A DNA stretch of 64,000 nucleotides from Bacillus sp. 123MFChir2 (GCF_000383235.1 NZ_KB910946.1:1-64000), one strand, 5' to 3'; shown: positions 39,007 to 47,306, counted from the stretch's first letter. Notes: generated by a model from the letters alone, not told the origin. Program-made: numbers and translations.

Positions 39007-39029
39007 GAAGTGTGGTCTTTCTTTTTTAT
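38986..39029 (+). terminator. yqhP terminator
   Basis: AAAGACCGCGCTTCT and AGAAGTGTGGTCTTT form a 15-bp stem with G-T pairs and a T6 tail; the yqhP stop lies in the loop. Confidence 0.85.
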
Positions 39030-39040
39030 TATATGTTCAA

Positions 39041-39487
<447 letters not shown>

Positions 39488-39575
39488 TCAGTTTATAAAT
39501 TCCGCACTAAGCAATCAATAAAATGATACAACAGAAAGGATATTGTGACAAGGGGATAAACAACCCCTTTTTCCG

Positions 39576-39622
39576 CAACACACAAAACAACCCACGTTAT
39601 ATATGTGAGTTGTTTTGTGTGA
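39576..39622. repeat. Long inverted repeat upstream of mntR
   Basis: CACACAAAACAACCCAC and GTGAGTTGTTTTGTGTG (17-bp arms, one mismatch) around a 9-nt centre. No clean T-run follows on either strand, so it may be a regulatory hairpin or mobile-repeat part rather than a terminator. The gap 39470-40122 otherwise holds family A copy 5 and the padR promoter. Confidence 0.65.
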
Positions 39623-39629
39623 AATATTG

Positions 39630-39820
39630 GTAACTACTCAATCACTTTATGAAAAAAGGCAGAAAAGCATTTTTTTAATTGGGCGAGAAGGACTAGCCAT
39701 GCATAGGAGGGGTCAAGGCCTTTTCCTGTCACGTGCAAGGTTTGAAAACAAAAGTAGCCAATACGTGCAGGCCCCTGCCCTGTTTGCATGACAGCAGTCT
39801 ATATGCAAAAAAATGAATTT
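39630..39820 (+). repeat. Family A MITE-like repeat, copy 5
   Basis: Begins GTAACTACTCAATCAC, core GGGCGAGAAGGACTAGCC at 39682 and CTTTTCCTGTCACGTGCAAG at 39720, ends in ATATGCAAAAAAATGAATTT. Lies between mntR and padR, where B. subtilis has lipM. Confidence 0.78.
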
Positions 39821-40037
39821 ACAAGCAATAGAGAGACACATCTGCACTAGAATCATACCCTTTTCTAAATTCCTAAAAGGTATAGCTGAATAGTTACAAA
39901 TATTAACAAATGTCATTTCTAATTGTTTCTCCTAATCTCATTTCCTCCTCTTTTGGATTAACATATTTTTCAATTCCGTATCGAGCTTTGTGTTTGGATA
40001 GCGCTGCTGGATTACTTTTTTTGCTTGGTACCCGCTT

Positions 40038-40073
40038 CAGTAACTTGCCTTGCAAGTTACTGAATGCTATAAT
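40038..40073 (+). promoter_or_regulatory. padR promoter with overlapping perfect-palindrome operator
   Basis: TTGCCT (40045-40050), a 17-bp spacer and TATAAT (40068-40073) form a good sigma-A promoter. A perfect palindrome with 11-bp arms (CAGTAACTTGC / GCAAGTTACTG, 3-bp centre, 40038-40062) covers the -35 and most of the spacer. A further half-site GCAAGTTAC at 40097-40105 lies in the leader. This fits PadR autorepression. Confidence 0.8.
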
Positions 40074-40122
40074 CCAAATTACAACTATCTTGTACAGCAA
40101 GTTACCCGGAGGTGCTCACATA

Positions 40123-40440
40123 ATGCACAGTCAAATGTTAAAAGGTGTGCTAGAAGGGTGTATTTTATATATCATTTCACACGAAGAAGTGTATGGATAC
40201 GAACTCAGTACAAAATTACATCAACACGGCTTTACATTCGTAAGTGAAGGGAGTATCTATCCCCTATTGTTACGAATGCAAAAAGAAAAGCTCATTGAAG
40301 GGACATTGAAAGCCTCCAACCTTGGACCGAAGCGTAAATATTATCACGTTACAAAAAAAGGATTTGAACAGCTGGAGGAATTTAAAAAGAGCTGGGATAT
40401 GGTATCAACCACAGTAAATGATTTATTAAAGGGAGAGTGA
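40123..40440 (+). CDS. PadR-family transcriptional regulator
   Basis: 105 residues from ATG 40123 behind CCCGGAGGTG. A PadR winged helix (MLKGVLEGCILYIISHEEVYGYEL in part; GSIYPLLLRMQKEKLIEG; KYYHVTKKGFEQLEEFKKSW). These regulators usually repress themselves and an adjacent membrane or transporter gene; here the next gene is a DUF1129 membrane protein starting 6 bp after the stop. The longer frame from 39910 has no ribosome site and crosses the promoter. Confidence 0.9.
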   Translation: MHSQMLKGVLEGCILYIISHEEVYGYELSTKLHQHGFTFVSEGSIYPLLLRMQKEKLIEGTLKASNLGPKRKYYHVTKKGFEQLEEFKKSWDMVSTTVNDLLKGE

Positions 40441-40445
40441 AACGG

Positions 40446-41117
40446 ATGAAGGCGAAAGACATGGTTGAACTCAATAATAAAAAGCGTGATTTATTAACAG
40501 ACAAAAATGAAGCAGCTTATGGGGATATGCTTGTCTATCTTCGATTAGCTGACGTTCCAGAGCGGCAAGTAGAAGAGCTATTATTAGAAATTTTAGATCA
40601 TCTTCTTGAGGCACAAGAAGATGGAAAAAATGCTTACGATGTATTTGGAAATGACCTGCAAAGTTATTGTGATGAATTAGTTAGTGTATTACCTAGCCAA
40701 ACAATGTTGGAAAAGTTTTCCTTTTACGGTTTCATGATTAGTTTACTGCTTGCTATCCAGTTTGGTATAGATACAGTAGCTGCACTTGGGTTTTCTTTTT
40801 CAAAAAAAGAAAATCACATTTCTAGTGTACCATTTAGTATTCCCGGAACTTTGTTATCAATCATTATGATTACTGGCGGCATTTTTGTTATTTTATATTT
40901 GTTAAAACGTGATTCATTTAACCAAGCAATGAATCTGAAGCAAAGAATTACATTTGGTTTAGCTTTTTCGATTCCATTTTGTTCATCTGTATTTTTTAAT
41001 ATTCATTTTAAAAAACAAAGCTATCTGTCCTACAACTTACCGATTTGGCAAGGTGCCCTATTAGCCCTTTTCTTTTACATTTCGTACAAATTTCTATATA
41101 AAACTTCAAGATTTTAA
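40446..41117 (+). CDS. DUF1129-like membrane protein partnered with PadR
   Basis: 223 residues from ATG 40446 (a GTG at 40437 overlaps the padR end but is too close to GGGAG). A soluble helical N-terminus (about 1-95, VPERQVEELLLEILDHLLEAQ in pieces) is followed by about four membrane helices. The architecture fits the DUF1129/HAAS-type proteins that often pair with PadR regulators. Probably one transcript with padR, closed by a terminator at 41117-41143. Confidence 0.75.
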   Translation: MKAKDMVELNNKKRDLLTDKNEAAYGDMLVYLRLADVPERQVEELLLEILDHLLEAQEDGKNAYDVFGNDLQSYCDELVSVLPSQTMLEKFSFYGFMISLLLAIQFGIDTVAALGFSFSKKENHISSVPFSIPGTLLSIIMITGGIFVILYLLKRDSFNQAMNLKQRITFGLAFSIPFCSSVFFNIHFKKQSYLSYNLPIWQGALLALFFYISYKFLYKTSRF

Positions 41118-41143
41118 CAGCCTATTTTACAGGCTGTTTTTCT
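41117..41143 (+). terminator. Terminator of the padR operon
   Basis: ACAGCCT and AGGCTGT around ATTTTAC, with a TTTTTC tail, right at the stop codon of the membrane-protein gene. Confidence 0.85.
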
Positions 41144-41318
41144 TCTGTCTAATTTTACAAATTAAAAAATTTCATAAACAAAAAAAGAAAAATGCAAAAT
41201 AATTAAAGTAAATTGTTGACGTGATGCTTTTATTATCGGTATCATATTTCTTCGTGAGCAATTATTTTTCGTTATACGATTTTTTTATTATTACTGAATT
41301 TTTGAGAGGGGAAATTTG

Positions 41319-42167
41319 ATGTCACTTAAGAAGAAAACGCAAGTACGCACCGGCAAAATGGTACGTGAACTAATGTTAGCAGATGAAGATGTAAATGCTT
41401 CGCTAATTATGGTATATAGTGAAAACGGTGTAAACGCAGAAATTAAAATCGAGGGCTTAACGCCAAAATGTAACGAAGAATTATTTTTGAGCGGAAAAGT
41501 AGATTGGAACAAGAGCGTTATTTATAAAATTGTCGATTTTACTGGCAATGCTGAAGTTGGGAAAGTGACTTTAAGCGCCATGAATAAAAACAATGTTTCA
41601 CTGCAAATTGAACGCGTGATGTGGAGTAAAGAAACAAAAGAAGAAATTGCAGAATTAGAAGACAATACATTATCCGTTGTCGAAACGCCAACTCCGAAGA
41701 AAGAAACAATTGTTGAAACTTCAAAAGAAGTGACGCCTGTAACAAAACCAGTTGACAATGTCGCACCTACACAAGCACCGATTCCAAAGCCAGTGCGTCC
41801 AGAACCTGTAGTTAAAACTACACCAAAACCTGTACAAAAAGAAGTAGTGGCACCAACTACAGTACAAAAAGAGGCTACTGTATCAACTCCAGCAAAGCCA
41901 ACACCTTCAGTTAAACAACCTGTGACAAATCAACAAAATTCTGAATTACAGGAAAAATATGTTCGTCTTGTAAAACAAGCTATAGATGTATGTCAAGATT
42001 ACGAACTTGGGATGGACGTTGATGATTCTATCGAGAACTTAAAAAATGAGTTACAAAAACAAGGTATATCAGTAGCATTCGATGCAGAAATTATGGATGT
42101 TGTAAACCGTTTGCGTTCATTAAAGCAAAAAGGCATTAAAGTAGAAAAAGTATTGAACCTATTATAA
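41319..42167 (+). CDS. Unknown three-part protein with Pro/Thr/Lys-rich linker
   Basis: 282 residues from ATG 41319 behind GAGAGGGGA. An N-terminal domain of about 110 residues looks beta-rich (SLIMVYSENGVNAEIKIEG; GKVTLSAMNKNNVSLQIE). A repetitive Pro/Thr/Val/Lys linker (about 115-205, with recurring KPVQKE/TVQKE and PxPKP) follows, then a helical C-terminus (YVRLVKQAIDVCQDYELGM; VNRLRSLKQKGIKVEKVLNLL). No signal peptide or membrane segment. I do not recognise the family. It stands alone between the padR module and lipM. Confidence 0.8.
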   Translation: MSLKKKTQVRTGKMVRELMLADEDVNASLIMVYSENGVNAEIKIEGLTPKCNEELFLSGKVDWNKSVIYKIVDFTGNAEVGKVTLSAMNKNNVSLQIERVMWSKETKEEIAELEDNTLSVVETPTPKKETIVETSKEVTPVTKPVDNVAPTQAPIPKPVRPEPVVKTTPKPVQKEVVAPTTVQKEATVSTPAKPTPSVKQPVTNQQNSELQEKYVRLVKQAIDVCQDYELGMDVDDSIENLKNELQKQGISVAFDAEIMDVVNRLRSLKQKGIKVEKVLNLL

Positions 42168-42210
42168 ATTACAAAGCTTTCCCCTGCTAGGAAAGCTCTC
42201 ACTCATATAA

Positions 42211-42242
42211 AAAAAGGAGATGGCTATCCATCTCCTTATTTC
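42211..42242. terminator. Shared terminator, unknown gene / lipM
   Basis: AAGGAGATGG and CCATCTCCTT form a perfect 10-bp stem with a 4-nt loop, with an A8 run on the left. A second stem (AGCTTTCC/GGAAAGCT) lies just before at 42175-42196. Confidence 0.82.
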
Positions 42243-43072
42243 TTGTAATTCCATTCATCGCTTTCATACTTTTCTTTTGCTAATGTTTGCACTTCATGAA
42301 GTTGTTCTTCTGTTAATTCATACGGTACAAGTTCTGCATTTAATCCTTTTTCAAATCCAACATGGAATGCATCGATAAGTTGCTGAATAGTAAAAGTACG
42401 ATCCGTTAATTCATTAATTGCAATTGCTTTTGAAGAGAACATTTTTTTCATACGTTCTTTCACACGTTCATTTGGAAACAGGAACAAATCATATAGCATA
42501 TCTAAGTCGATTTCTAACGGAATGGAACCGTGCTGTAAAATAACGCCTTTTTGCCTAGTTTGTGCACTTCCAGCAATTTTGCGCCCTTCGACAACAATTT
42601 CATACCATGACGGAGCATCAAAACAAACTGCTGAACGTGGATTTTTCAAATTATCGCGCTCCTCAGCTGTTTTTGGTACTGCGAAATAAGCTTCTAAACC
42701 TAATGCTTTAAATCCATCTAGCAACCCTTGTGATATAACGCGATATGCTTCTGTCACTGTTTTTGGCATGTTTGGATGTTCTTCAGACACAATGACACTA
42801 TACGTTAATTCTTTATCATGAAGAACGCCTCGTCCACCTGTTTGACGACGTACAAAACCAAAACCATTACTATGTACTGCATCCATATCAATTTCTTTTG
42901 AAACACGCTGAAAATAACCGACTGTTAACGTCGGAACTTCCCATTCATAAAAACGAATGGTTGGTGGCATTTTCTTTTCACTTTGCCAATTTAACAAACA
43001 TTCATCTAACGCCATATTAAACGCCGGAGAGCATTTACCGGAATTTATATAACACCATTTTTCCTTTTCCAT
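42236..43072 (-). CDS. lipM: Octanoyltransferase LipM
   Basis: 278-residue BPL/LplA-type enzyme that moves octanoate from acyl carrier protein to the H protein of glycine cleavage, the first step in lipoate assembly in Bacillus. Conserved [20 protein letters not shown], the acyl-Cys region [14 protein letters not shown] and the Lys of [11 protein letters not shown] are present. ATG 43072 follows GAGGTG; the frame is open to 43180. Its products feed GcvH and BkdB. Confidence 0.94.
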   Translation of the reverse strand: MEKEKWCYINSGKCSPAFNMALDECLLNWQSEKKMPPTIRFYEWEVPTLTVGYFQRVSKEIDMDAVHSNGFGFVRRQTGGRGVLHDKELTYSVIVSEEHPNMPKTVTEAYRVISQGLLDGFKALGLEAYFAVPKTAEERDNLKNPRSAVCFDAPSWYEIVVEGRKIAGSAQTRQKGVILQHGSIPLEIDLDMLYDLFLFPNERVKERMKKMFSSKAIAINELTDRTFTIQQLIDAFHVGFEKGLNAELVPYELTEEQLHEVQTLAKEKYESDEWNYKK

Positions 43073-43239
43073 CCCACACCTCATATAACTAATTTTTTTC
43101 ACATTCTCTAGTCTATCAAATTCGATAAAATTTGTGAAAGAATACGAAATTTCTTCTAATGTAAAATGAACTTGTTGCATAAATACATATGGGCATTATA
43201 ATATGGAGAGTAGGATAAGAAAAAGGGAGCGATATAATC

Positions 43240-43629
43240 GTGTCAACAAATGTTATTATTTTACTAGCCATAACTGCAGGATTCATCGGCTATTCTGTAT
43301 GGATGTATTTCTATCAGAAAAAATTAATTAAAACACTTTCAGAAGAAGAATTTCGCGCTGGTTACCGTAAGGCACAGCTTATCGATATTCGTGAAGCGGA
43401 CGAATATAATGCTGGACACATTTTAGGAGCGCGCAATATTCCGATTTCACAAATACGTCTTCGTTACAAAGAACTTCGTACTGATCAACCGATTTATATG
43501 TACTGCCAAAACGGTTTCAGAACAGGCCGCGCAGCACAATTCTTAAAGAAACACGGCTATAAAGAATTTTATCAATTACAAGGCGGCTTTAAAACTTGGT
43601 CTGGTAAAGTAAAAAAGAAAAACTCATAA
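43240..43629 (+). CDS. yqhL: Membrane-anchored rhodanese-like protein YqhL
   Basis: 129 residues from GTG 43240 behind AAAGGGAG. One N-terminal membrane helix (VIILLAITAGFIGYSVWMYF) and a single rhodanese domain with DIREADEYNAGHILGARNIP and the active-site loop YCQNGFRTG. Possible sulfur-transfer role at the membrane. Confidence 0.92.
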   Translation: MSTNVIILLAITAGFIGYSVWMYFYQKKLIKTLSEEEFRAGYRKAQLIDIREADEYNAGHILGARNIPISQIRLRYKELRTDQPIYMYCQNGFRTGRAAQFLKKHGYKEFYQLQGGFKTWSGKVKKKNS

Positions 43630-43633
43630 TAAT

Positions 43634-43664
43634 TAGCTAGCTTGTCCTACGCACAAGCTAGCTA
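43634..43664. terminator. Inverted repeat between yqhL and the lipoprotein gene
   Basis: Perfect 12-bp arms TAGCTAGCTTGT and ACAAGCTAGCTA. T-runs are weak on both sides; probably the shared end of two convergent genes. Confidence 0.65.
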
Positions 43665-44222
43665 TTGCATTTTACTAGCAACATATACTAAATTTTGTTT
43701 GACATCTTCACTATTTTGATCACGAACATTTCGATAAAGCAACTGATACTCCACATTCTTTTCTTTCCATGTGAGCGTTGCCATATCTTCTCCGTCCATT
43801 TCTTCATTACTATTTTTAAAATAGGCTGTTATACCATTTGTAAGCTTTACTTTCTCCTGAAAACGATTTTGTTCTACGATAAAAGGAAAATTATACGAAA
43901 AGTTTGCAGCTGTTAATTCAATATAATCTCGCGTGCCTTTTTCTTGCCGTTCATATTTAATATCAAGAGCAATCCGCTTTTCTCCCATTTTTCGGACTAC
44001 TGCTTTTGGATTATTTGTTGATTCATACGGTAAAAATGAAGGTGTGTAAAAAGAAAAAGGAAGAACGTTTTTTACAGACTGTACAGGCATTGGATCAGTC
44101 ATCATATCTTCACTTGCCGCTAAATCTGCTGCAAACTTTTTTTCTTCGACCATAGTTTGCTGAAAAGAACATGCACTTAACACCATACTAGAAAATACGA
44201 AACATATCATTCGTTTTTTCAA
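43662..44222 (-). CDS. Putative lipoprotein, unknown function
   Basis: 186 residues from TTG 44222 (GGGCGG at 7 bp); the frame is open to ATG 44246. A signal peptide with lipobox LSAC (KKRMICFVFSSMVLSACSF) predicts an outer-face lipoprotein. The mature part is mixed alpha/beta with PFSFYTPSFLPYESTNNPKA, somewhat like DUF4367-type domains, but I cannot assign it. It converges on yqhL. Confidence 0.78.
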   Translation of the reverse strand: MKKRMICFVFSSMVLSACSFQQTMVEEKKFAADLAASEDMMTDPMPVQSVKNVLPFSFYTPSFLPYESTNNPKAVVRKMGEKRIALDIKYERQEKGTRDYIELTAANFSYNFPFIVEQNRFQEKVKLTNGITAYFKNSNEEMDGEDMATLTWKEKNVEYQLLYRNVRDQNSEDVKQNLVYVASKMQ

Positions 44223-44414
44223 CTTGTATCCGCCCTTTCTCAACATTCTCTTTTCAGGCTTTCGTATGTTATGTTCATATTCTCCCTTTCCTACCGCTCT
44301 ACCTTTGAAAACTTTCCTCGTTTATCTCACACAATTTGACAAAAACGCTTCCCTATTCTCACGCCGAATTTAATCGTTACGCGAATAGAAAAAGCGTTAG
44401 TAACAAGATAGATT

Positions 44415-44494
44415 ATGAAACGCTTTTCATGTCAAGAGTTTCACCTCTATTTCTTTTCTTCTTTTCTTGTATAATAGAAATAGAGGTGATACAT
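44415..44494 (+). promoter_or_regulatory. Promoter/operator region of the LacI-type regulator gene
   Basis: A TATAAT at 44470 lies between two arms of a 13-bp inverted repeat: TCACCTCTATTTC (44450) and GAAATAGAGGTGA (44477), the second of which contains the ribosome site. Just upstream ATGAAACGCTTTTCAT (44415-44430) is nearly palindromic with a GC centre, typical of LacI-family operators. Confidence 0.5.
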
Positions 44495-45472
44495 ATGGTA
44501 AATATAAAACAAATCGCGAAAACGGCTGGAGTCTCCGTTACGACTGTTTCACGTGTCTTAAATGAACATCCATATGTCAGTGAAGAAAAACGAGAACGCG
44601 TGCTAGAAACTGTTGAAGAATTGAATTACGCCAAAAATGTAAATGCCGTTCATCTTCTAAAAGGAAAAACAAATACAATTGGTGTCATGCTTCCTTTTAT
44701 TAATCTGCCATACTTTAGTACAATCATTGAAGGGATTGGAACGAAAGCACTTGAAGCTGGGTACCGCATTAATCTCTGTCAAACAAACTACGACAGCATT
44801 GAGGAAATGCGTGTCCTTGAAATGATGAAAATGAAACAATTTGATGGCATGATTATTTGTTCCCGAACGAGCTCATGGGAAGCCATTGAACCTTATGCAA
44901 AATTTGCTCCTATCATTTCGTGTGAAAAACTGCAGCATCCTCTTATATCGTCTGTCTATGTGAATCACTATGACGGCTTTCGGATTGGAACAGAATATTT
45001 ATTACAAAACGGACACGAACGGATTGGATTTTGTTTAGCACGCAAAAAAAGCGTGAGTACAAAGCAGCGTGAGCAAGCGTTCTTTGATACTCTTCGTGCA
45101 GCAGGTAAACACTCACAAACTGACTGGCAGTTTTATCAATGCTACAATATTCAAGATGGCGCCAATGTCATTCACAGCATACTAACGATGAAAAATCGTC
45201 CTACCGCTCTTTTTGCTGCAAGCGATCAAGTTGCTTCGGGATTATTAACAGAAGCGAGAAAACAAGGACTGCGAGTACCAGAAGATTTAGCGATTTTAGG
45301 ATTTGATAACCACCCTATTTCTGAAGCGTTAGAGATAACAACGATTGAAAACCCAGGATTAGCAATGGGAAATCGTGCTTTTTCACTATTTTATGAACAA
45401 GTACAACAAGAACAAATTACAGGGACTTCTGAAGAGTTACCGTTTCGTCTCATTGAACGAGGAACAGTGTAA
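44495..45472 (+). CDS. LacI/GalR-family transcriptional regulator
   Basis: 325 residues from ATG 44495 behind AGAGGTGA. N-terminal helix-turn-helix (NIKQIAKTAGVSVTTVSRVLN) and a periplasmic-binding-like effector domain (GVMLPFINLPYFSTIIEGI; ALFAASDQVASGLLTEARK; LAILGFDNHPISE). No sugar transport or catabolic gene is next to it, so the regulon lies elsewhere or is autoregulatory. The frame upstream to 44336 has no ribosome site. Confidence 0.92.
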   Translation: MVNIKQIAKTAGVSVTTVSRVLNEHPYVSEEKRERVLETVEELNYAKNVNAVHLLKGKTNTIGVMLPFINLPYFSTIIEGIGTKALEAGYRINLCQTNYDSIEEMRVLEMMKMKQFDGMIICSRTSSWEAIEPYAKFAPIISCEKLQHPLISSVYVNHYDGFRIGTEYLLQNGHERIGFCLARKKSVSTKQREQAFFDTLRAAGKHSQTDWQFYQCYNIQDGANVIHSILTMKNRPTALFAASDQVASGLLTEARKQGLRVPEDLAILGFDNHPISEALEITTIENPGLAMGNRAFSLFYEQVQQEQITGTSEELPFRLIERGTV

Positions 45473-45498
45473 AAGCTCCTATTACTGGAGCTTTTTTT
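45471..45498 (+). terminator. Terminator of the LacI-type gene
   Basis: AAAAGCTCC and GGAGCTTTTTTT around TATTACT. A family A repeat begins immediately after its T-run. Confidence 0.88.
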
Positions 45499-45499
45499 G

Positions 45500-45715
45500 T
45501 ATAAATCCAAAGTAACTACTCAGTTACTTTATGAAAAACCGATAGAAAAGAATTTTTTTAAATGGGCGAGAGGGACTGGCGATGCATAGGAGCGGTCAGG
45601 GCCTTTTCCTGCCACGTGCAAGGTTTGAAAACAAAAGTAGACAATAAGTGCAGGCTCCTTTTGTTTCTGCATAGTTGCAATCTATATGTCGAAAAATTAA
45701 AATGGATTTCCTATA
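45500..45715 (+). repeat. Family A MITE-like repeat, copy 6
   Basis: About 216 bp. Ends TATAAATCCA (45500) and TGGATTTCCTATAG (45702) form an imperfect inverted repeat. It contains AGTAACTACTCAGTTACTTT at 45510, core AAATGGGCGAGAGGGACTGG at 45560 and CCTTTTCCTGCCACGTGCAA at 45602. Nearly identical to copy 7; the two flank the TetR-SMR module. Confidence 0.82.
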
Positions 45716-45734
45716 GTTCATATCATTGCCCTTC

Positions 45735-45782
45735 TTGACTATATCCTTCTTCTATCCTATACTTTAACTAACGAACGGTAGG
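45735..45782 (+). promoter_or_regulatory. tetR promoter and candidate operator
   Basis: TTGACT (45735-45740), 17-bp spacer, TATACT (45758-45763). Right after the -10 lies CTAACGAACGGTAGG (45768-45782), a partial dyad that recurs with 12/15 identity before the efflux genes at 46410-46424. Confidence 0.7.
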
Positions 45783-45794
45783 TAGGGGATGAGC

Positions 45795-46370
45795 ATGACA
45801 GCAAACCGTATTAAATCTGTAGCACTTTCACACTTTGCACGCTATGGCTATGAAGGAACTTCACTCGCAAATATTGCCGGAGAGGTTGGTATTAAGAAGC
45901 CGTCAATATATGCACACTTTAAAGGAAAAGAAGAGCTCTATTTTATTTGCTTAGAAGAATCTTTACAAAAGGATCTTGCATTCTTTAAACAGTATGTGAA
46001 GAAGTCAGAAGAAACTCCCTTTGAAGACTTTTTATTTCATCTTCTTAAAAATTATGGCCATCGCTTTCAAGAAAGTATTGAAGCAATGTTTTGGTTACGC
46101 ACTTCGTTTTTTCCACCATTTGCCTTCCGTGAGCAAATTATGGAAAAAGCAAATGCATACATCGAAAGCATCGGACAGCTTTTAGTACCTATTTTTGAAC
46201 AGGCACAAGACAAGAAAGAATTTTGTAACATTGAAGTATCAGAAGCTGTTGCAGCTTATTTATGTTTAATGGACGGATTAATGGTTGAATTTTTATTTGC
46301 TGGAATACAACCATTTGAAAATCGATTATACGCATCTTGGAAAGTATTTTGGCGAGGATTATCAAGCTGA
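45795..46370 (+). CDS. TetR-family regulator of the adjacent SMR efflux pair
   Basis: 191 residues from ATG 45795 behind GGTAGGGG (an ATG at 45789 is too close). N-terminal helix-turn-helix (YGYEGTSLANIAGEVGIKKPSIYAHF in pieces TSLANIAGEVGIKKPSIY) and a helical ligand domain. It directly precedes two SMR genes in the same direction, and both share a possible operator, so it is very probably their repressor. Confidence 0.9.
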   Translation: MTANRIKSVALSHFARYGYEGTSLANIAGEVGIKKPSIYAHFKGKEELYFICLEESLQKDLAFFKQYVKKSEETPFEDFLFHLLKNYGHRFQESIEAMFWLRTSFFPPFAFREQIMEKANAYIESIGQLLVPIFEQAQDKKEFCNIEVSEAVAAYLCLMDGLMVEFLFAGIQPFENRLYASWKVFWRGLSS

Positions 46371-46409
46371 CGGATTGCACATGCAATACGTCATTTTCTT
46401 GCCCTAAAC

Positions 46410-46424
46410 CTAACGACTGATAGG
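46410..46424 (+). promoter_or_regulatory. Candidate TetR operator before the SMR genes
   Basis: CTAACGACTGATAGG resembles the box at the tetR promoter (CTAACGAACGGTAGG). It sits in the 70-bp gap between tetR and the first SMR gene, just before the AAGGAG ribosome site. Confidence 0.55.
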
Positions 46425-46440
46425 AAGGAGAATGAATGAG

Positions 46441-46773
46441 ATGGAATGGATTTATGTTGTTATCGCAGGACTCATTGAAATCGTTTGGGTAATTGGTTTA
46501 AAACATGCCACAATACCACTAGAATGGGTTGGTGTGGCACTTACAATTGCCATAAGCTTTTTCCTTTTATTCAAAGCTTACGCAAAGCTCCCTGTCGGAA
46601 CTGTATATGCTGTGTTCACAGGAATTGGAGCTGGAGGTATTGTCCTAACAGAAATTTTTATTTTCGGCGAACCATTTTCAATGGTAAAAATCTTATTTAT
46701 CGGATTAATTTTCGTAGGTGTTATTGGTTTAAAACGAGTAACAGGTGAACAAAAACAGAAGGAGGCCGCATAA
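46441..46773 (+). CDS. SMR multidrug efflux subunit (YkkC-like)
   Basis: 110-residue four-helix small multidrug resistance protein. The functional Glu lies in the first helix (VVIAGLIEIVWVIGLKHA). ATG 46441 is 10 bp after AAGGAG; ATG 46432 is in frame but too close. Paired SMR genes usually make heterodimers, antiparallel in the membrane, exporting cationic compounds or guanidinium-type substrates. The next gene begins after a GGAGG site. Confidence 0.9.
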   Translation: MEWIYVVIAGLIEIVWVIGLKHATIPLEWVGVALTIAISFFLLFKAYAKLPVGTVYAVFTGIGAGGIVLTEIFIFGEPFSMVKILFIGLIFVGVIGLKRVTGEQKQKEAA

Positions 46774-46774
46774 C

Positions 46775-47089
46775 ATGGCCTGGGTATATTTAATTATTGC
46801 TGGTATTTGTGAAGTTACCGGTGTTATCTTTATGAAGATAGCCAATGAAAAAAAAGGCTGGACACCAAAACTGATGTTAATTGCCAACTTCGGTGTAAGT
46901 TTCTTCTTCTTATCTCTCGCAATGGATACATTGCCAATGGGAACGGCTTACGCAATTTGGACAGGAATCGGAACTGCCGGAAGTGCACTACTTGGCATTC
47001 TCATTTTCCGCGAATCCGCTGATTGGCGCCGTCTTGTCTTTTTAAGTTGTATCTTATGCGGTGCAGTTGGTTTAAAATTAATGAATTAA
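46775..47089 (+). CDS. SMR multidrug efflux subunit (YkkD-like)
   Basis: 104-residue partner of the preceding gene, starting 1 bp after its stop with AAGGAGG inside the upstream gene. Four helices, with Glu in LIIAGICEVTGVIFMK. Charge distribution in loops differs from its partner, as expected for an obligate heterodimer. Confidence 0.9.
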   Translation: MAWVYLIIAGICEVTGVIFMKIANEKKGWTPKLMLIANFGVSFFFLSLAMDTLPMGTAYAIWTGIGTAGSALLGILIFRESADWRRLVFLSCILCGAVGLKLMN

Positions 47090-47104
47090 CGAGGTGAATG
47101 CAAG

Positions 47105-47306
47105 GTAACTACTCAGTTACTTTATGAAAAACCGACAAAAAATCATTTTTTAAATGGGCGAGATGGACTGGCGATGCATAGGAGCGGTCAGGGCCTTTTC
47201 CTGCCACGTGCAAGGTTTGAAAACAAAAGTAGACAATACGTGTAGGCTCTTCTGCATAGCCGCAATCTAATATGTCGAAAAATGAAAATGGATTCATATA
47301 TATTCC
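47105..47306 (+). repeat. Family A MITE-like repeat, copy 7
   Basis: Starts GTAACTACTCAGTTACTTTA, core AAATGGGCGAGATGGACTGG at 47152 and CCTTTTCCTGCCACGTGCAA at 47194, ends AAAATGGATTCATATATA. Very similar to copy 6 but with a deletion near 47251. Confidence 0.8.

Noticed and set aside
39910-40122. N-terminal extension of the PadR protein
   Set aside because: It would cover the palindromic operator and -10, and PadR homologues start at the MHSQMLKG position.
46371-46440. Guanidine (ykkC) riboswitch before the SMR genes
   Set aside because: The gap is only 70 bp and lacks the motif; the shared TetR-like box explains control better.
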